Part shown: positions 6,644 through 9,239 of the stretch, one piece after another
Layout of the letters: each line of letters opens with the position of its first letter
Numbering within the stretch: the first letter of the stretch is position 1
Origin: Chloroflexia bacterium
Lineage (GTDB): Bacteria; Chloroflexota; Chloroflexia; QHBQ01; JADMIH01
Length of the DNA: 9,239 bases
Assembly: GCA_025927935.1 (NCBI GenBank)
Contig: JAICKM010000227.1
Coordinates: 1 to 9,239, forward strand
Direction of reading: 5' to 3'
Translations under genes and position numbers: made by a program
The notes under the pieces: generated by a model
Told to the model about the DNA's origin: nothing
Databases searched by the model: none
What the model saw: only the letters and a program-made list of their open reading frames with translations

Positions 6644-7405
6644 TCATCGTGCGGTATATCCCCCATCGACCGCGAGCGCGTGCCCGATCACGAAGCTGGC
6701 GCCCTCGCTGCACAGCCAAAGAACAGCGGCGGCGATCTCCTCCGGCCGACCCAGCCGCCCGATCGGCAGATCGCGCTGAAAGTCTTCCCTGGTGATCGAT
6801 TCCCTTGCCATCATGTCGGCAACCATGGCTGTCTCGATGGTCCCTGGGCACACCGCATTGATGCGAATGCCGCGGGAGGCATATTCGAGCGCCGCACTCT
6901 TCGTTAGACCGATCACGCCGTGCTTGGATGCATGGTAAATCGCTCGGCCAGGGTTCCCGATCAGGCCGCCAATGGAAGAGCAGTTCACGATGGCCCCACT
7001 GCCCTGCTCGCGCATCTGGCGCAGTTCGTACTTCATGCAATTCCACACGCCGCGCAGATTGATGGCGGTCACGCGATCGAAGTCTTCAGCGCTCGCATCG
7101 GCGGTTTCAACGGCCGGCGGCATCACGCCGGCGTTGTTGAACGCCGCATCCAGGCGACCGAAGGTGGATACCGTCCGCGCGACCATTGCTGCTACCTCAG
7201 CCTCGTCTGCGACATTGCAGCGGACGGCTAGCGCCCTATGGCCGCCAGCGATCAATTCTTCTGCTGCCGAGCGAATCGCCTGCTCGTGGACGTCGGCGAG
7301 CACCACCGCGGCGCCCGCTTCCGCGAAGGCTTTGGCCGTCGCCAGCCCCATGCCGGAGCCTGCACCAGTAACGAGAGCGATTTTGTTCTCAAACGACAGG
7401 TTCAT
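6644..7405 (-). CDS. SDR-family oxidoreductase (NAD-type, classical)
   Basis: A 253-residue classical short-chain dehydrogenase/reductase. The Rossmann motif TGAGSGMG is at 13-20, an aspartate (D38) ends the second beta strand and suggests NAD(H) preference, NNAG is at 90-93, and the catalytic tetrad is complete: N116, S144, Y157 and K161 (YHASK). The C-terminus ends in the usual VDGGY. It probably interconverts an alcohol and a ketone; the substrate is not readable, though the sequence style fits the large FabG/glucose-dehydrogenase-like group. I chose the ATG at 7405 because AGGAGGAC lies 7 nt upstream; a start seven codons earlier adds MCRRTSG and lacks such a site. The lipoprotein gene follows 6 nt after its stop. 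The gap to the upstream SDR stop is 170 bp, with no clear promoter. Confidence 0.93.
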   Translation of the reverse strand: MNLSFENKIALVTGAGSGMGLATAKAFAEAGAAVVLADVHEQAIRSAAEELIAGGHRALAVRCNVADEAEVAAMVARTVSTFGRLDAAFNNAGVMPPAVETADASAEDFDRVTAINLRGVWNCMKYELRQMREQGSGAIVNCSSIGGLIGNPGRAIYHASKHGVIGLTKSAALEYASRGIRINAVCPGTIETAMVADMMARESITREDFQRDLPIGRLGRPEEIAAAVLWLCSEGASFVIGHALAVDGGYTAR

Positions 7406-7575
7406 ACCCGAAGTCCTCCTGCACATCGCGTATCCTCATGCGAAGTGCTGCCGCCGGCCCGGCTCAGCCGAACGCCACGGGCTGGCGCGGCGGTCGGCGG
7501 GATCCGGCCGGCGCCGCGGACGCGCTCGATACGGACGCTGTTGGCACCATACATCACAGGTGCGCGCATCGCAAT
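7406..7575. other. 170-bp spacer between the two SDR genes
   Basis: This GC-rich spacer holds the ribosome binding site of the NAD-type SDR at its left end and a weak 7-bp inverted repeat (7486-7492 with 7512-7518) with a 19-nt loop. I see no convincing leftward -35/-10 pair and no T-run. It is therefore unclear whether the left SDR and lipoprotein have their own promoter or are read through from the right SDR. Confidence 0.4.
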
Positions 7576-8439
7576 TTACCCCTGGTCCTCAGTAACCTTG
7601 GCCTCCTCCACGGCCAGCGAGGTCGACAGGTCGCGGTAGGCGGCGATCTGCGCCTGGAGATCGGCCACCTTCTGCTCGGCGATGGCGACGGCATCGGCAC
7701 CGGCAAGGAAGCGGCGCGGTGGGGGCTGCTGGCCGGCGATGGTGAGGAGCGCCTGCGCGAGCTTCGCGGGGTCGCCGGCCTGGCGCCGGTTCTGGGCCTC
7801 AAACCAGGCGCGCCTGGCGGCGCTGCGCTCGGCGTAGTCCGCGCTGGCCGGCGCGGCGTAGGTGGTCGACTCCGGCGTGAGCAGCTCGGTACGGAAGAAC
7901 CCTGGATTGACAATAGTGGTGTGGATGCCGAACGGCGCGACCTCGGGCGCCAGCGACTCCATCCAGCCCTCCAGGCCGAACTTGGCGGCGGCGTAGGCGG
8001 AATTGAACTCAAAGCCGGAGAGGCCGGCGCCCGACGAAATCGAGATGATGTGGCCCGAGCGCTGCCGGCGCATGACCGGAAGGACGGCGCGGGTGACGTT
8101 CATAGGGCCGATCAGCGCCGTCGCCAGTTGCTGTTCGATCTGCTGCGGCGTCAGCTCCTCGAAGTAGCCGCCATAAAAGTTGGCCGCGTTATTGACCAGC
8201 ACGTCGATGCGGCCAAAGCGCTCGACGGCGGCTTGCACCGCCGCCGCGGCATCCGCCGAGTTGGTGACGTCAAGCTCGACTACCAGCAGATCGTCCGCCT
8301 GGCCGACGGCCCTGCTTACCGTATCAATCTTGCGGCCGGTTGCCACAACCGCGTTGCCTGCGGCCAGCGCCGCCTTTGCGAACTCGACGCCCATGCCCCG
8401 GCCGGCGCCGGTAATGAACCAAACTCTCTTGTCAGCCAT
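7576..8439 (-). CDS. SDR-family oxidoreductase (NADP-type) with altered catalytic tetrad
   Basis: A 287-residue short-chain dehydrogenase with a helical C-terminal extension. TGAGRGMG is at 10-17, and an arginine at 36 (TGRK) suggests NADP(H) preference. NNAA (83-86) replaces the usual NNAG. S136, Y149 and K153 (YAAAK) form the catalytic triad, but the position usually held by the tetrad asparagine (TN.xG) reads TALIG, with A108. The PGFFRTELL segment after the triad and the charged tail with AEQKVADLQAQIAAYRDL are features I associate with a widespread group of uncharacterised SDRs often found next to AraC-type regulators. The start is chosen at 8439 because AGGAGG lies 5 nt upstream; longer versions have no such site. 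The divergent AraC-family gene across a 150-bp spacer is the probable regulator. The substrate is unknown. Confidence 0.93.
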   Translation of the reverse strand: MADKRVWFITGAGRGMGVEFAKAALAAGNAVVATGRKIDTVSRAVGQADDLLVVELDVTNSADAAAAVQAAVERFGRIDVLVNNAANFYGGYFEELTPQQIEQQLATALIGPMNVTRAVLPVMRRQRSGHIISISSGAGLSGFEFNSAYAAAKFGLEGWMESLAPEVAPFGIHTTIVNPGFFRTELLTPESTTYAAPASADYAERSAARRAWFEAQNRRQAGDPAKLAQALLTIAGQQPPPRRFLAGADAVAIAEQKVADLQAQIAAYRDLSTSLAVEEAKVTEDQG

Positions 8440-8589
8440 ATAACCCTCCTGCTGTGAACTGCTAGTCCTTTGTCTGCTGCTAATTATAGACACCCGGGGG
8501 CATAGGGTGGTAGAATAATTCTTCAGAGTGATTGTATGATCCTGCAAATCTTGGGAATAGGCGATGTAGCAGAGAGCCAAGAGGTACCT
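8440..8589. promoter_or_regulatory. Divergent promoter region between SDR and araC-like gene
   Basis: On the minus strand a perfect TATAAT (8488-8483) is placed for a start near 8476 and a leader of about 37 nt to the SDR ATG. No TTGACA-like box lies 16-18 nt upstream of it, which fits an activator-dependent promoter. Upstream of that box are an inverted CACCC/GGGTG pair (8491-8495 and 8505-8509) and an 11-bp A/T-rich palindrome AGAAT-A-ATTCT (8512-8522), both possible regulator sites. Rightward -10 candidates for the araC-like gene are TAGAAT (8511) and TATGAT (8535), neither with a good -35. Confidence 0.5.
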
Positions 8590-9239
8590 ATGAATCGGAT
8601 GGATGTGGCGAGCCGGCTGCAGGCGGAACGCAATGCAGCGCACATGCAGGCCAATCGGGAGGAGGTGGTCGAGCGTATTGGGCGGGCTGTACCGGACGAT
8701 GGGACGGTGCAACCGCTGCCCGGACTGGCCCTGACCCGCCTCTCCGTGCCGCAGCAGCCGCTGCACGGCGTGCTGGAGCCCGCGCTGGCCGTCGTGGCGC
8801 AGGGCCGCAAGGAGGTCTTGCTAGGCGAGAACCCCTACCGCTACGACCACGCCCATTACCTGCTGACCACGGTCGCATTGCCCAGTGTCTTCCGGGTGCT
8901 CGAAGCATCGCCGGAGCGGCCCTACCTCTGCCTGCGCCTGGAACTGCCTCCGGCCCTGGTCAGTTCGGTCATGGTCGAGGCCGGTCACTCCGCGCCTGCC
9001 CGCGGCGCCGACGTGCGCGCCGTCGCCGTCAGTCCGCTAGAGGCGAACCTGCTGGACGCGGTAGTGCGGCTGGTTAGGCTGGTGGATGCCCCGGCGGAAG
9101 TGCCGGTACTGCTACCGCTGCTACAGCGGGAGATTATCTACCGGCTGCTGGTCGGCGAACAGGGCGCCCGGCTGCGTCACCTTGCCGTCCAGGCCGGCTT
9201 CACCCCGCACATCGCCAGAGCGATCGAGCGGCTGCGCCG
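8590..9239 (+). CDS. AraC-family transcriptional regulator, N-terminal part (cut by window edge)
   Basis: 216 codons are visible and the frame stays open to the right edge. Residues about 40-190 match the AraC_N-type ligand/dimerisation domain: LEPALAVVAQGRKEVLLGEN, then a YRYD...HYLLTTVALP stretch and VLEASPERPYLCLRLELPP. After it, LLQREIIYRLLVGEQGARLR leads into the linker before the two C-terminal helix-turn-helix motifs, which lie outside the window. DNA binding is therefore inferred from the family. The gene is divergent from the NADP-type SDR, a common pairing for this regulator group, and it probably activates that SDR. I chose the ATG at 8590, with AGAGG 5 nt upstream. An in-frame ATG at 8536 would add 18 residues but lacks a ribosome binding site. 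Confidence 0.9.
   Translation, partial: MNRMDVASRLQAERNAAHMQANREEVVERIGRAVPDDGTVQPLPGLALTRLSVPQQPLHGVLEPALAVVAQGRKEVLLGENPYRYDHAHYLLTTVALPSVFRVLEASPERPYLCLRLELPPALVSSVMVEAGHSAPARGADVRAVAVSPLEANLLDAVVRLVRLVDAPAEVPVLLPLLQREIIYRLLVGEQGARLRHLAVQAGFTPHIARAIERLR

Noticed and set aside
7406..7426. Earlier start for the NAD-type SDR (MCRRTSG extension)
   Set aside because: The extension covers the AGGAGG ribosome binding site of the better start at 7405.
7438..8457. Long open frame (339 codons) antisense to the NADP-type SDR
   Set aside because: The opposite strand carries all SDR motifs; this frame shows no domain and has a composition typical of a shadow frame.
8536..8589. Upstream in-frame ATG for the AraC-family gene
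   Set aside because: No ribosome binding site precedes it, while the ATG at 8590 has AGAGG at suitable spacing.

Overview
The window is GC-rich bacterial DNA with dense coding, good Shine-Dalgarno sites and several sigma70-type promoters. The coding style and the short intergenic hairpin repeats (a GCGAAG/CTTCGC type and a C-run/G-run type) remind me of Chloroflexota. This is an inference from pattern memory: there is no rRNA or marker gene here to settle it.

Layout, left to right. (1) The N-terminal part of a TldD/PmbA-family protein (minus strand, runs off the left edge) behind a near-consensus promoter. (2) A 329-bp gap with two imperfect or perfect inverted repeats. (3) A cytochrome P450 on the minus strand. 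(4) A divergent control region with a GC hairpin, a very good sigma70 promoter and a perfect 9+9 bp inverted repeat that looks like a TetR-family operator. (5) A TetR-family regulator followed after 26 nt by a large ATP-grasp/phosphohistidine dikinase with the domain order of rifampicin phosphotransferase rather than PEP synthase, closed by a strong hairpin. (6) Three minus-strand genes: a short-chain dehydrogenase (SDR) with NADP-type features, a second SDR with NAD-type features, and a lipoprotein with a cyclophilin-like fold whose ribosome binding site overlaps the stop codon of the second SDR. (7) A divergent AraC-family regulator, cut by the right edge.

How it may work together. The TetR gene and the dikinase gene look like one transcription unit that the TetR protein can shut down itself, because the inverted repeat lies between the promoter and the tetR start. 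With the divergent P450 next to it, the module resembles a small-molecule response or modification locus; the inducer and substrate cannot be read from sequence. The AraC regulator is positioned to control the adjacent NADP-type SDR through the shared 150-bp spacer, where a perfect TATAAT lacks a recognisable -35, as expected of an activated promoter. The SDR/lipoprotein pair further on may be read through from it or have its own start; I see no convincing promoter in the 170-bp gap.

No tRNA, rRNA, CRISPR array, transposase, integrase or phage gene was seen. I found no clear evidence of a wholly new defence or mobile system. The parts most worth checking are the Rph-like dikinase operon, its operator, the lipid-anchored cyclophilin-like protein, and the SDR with an alanine at the usual catalytic asparagine.
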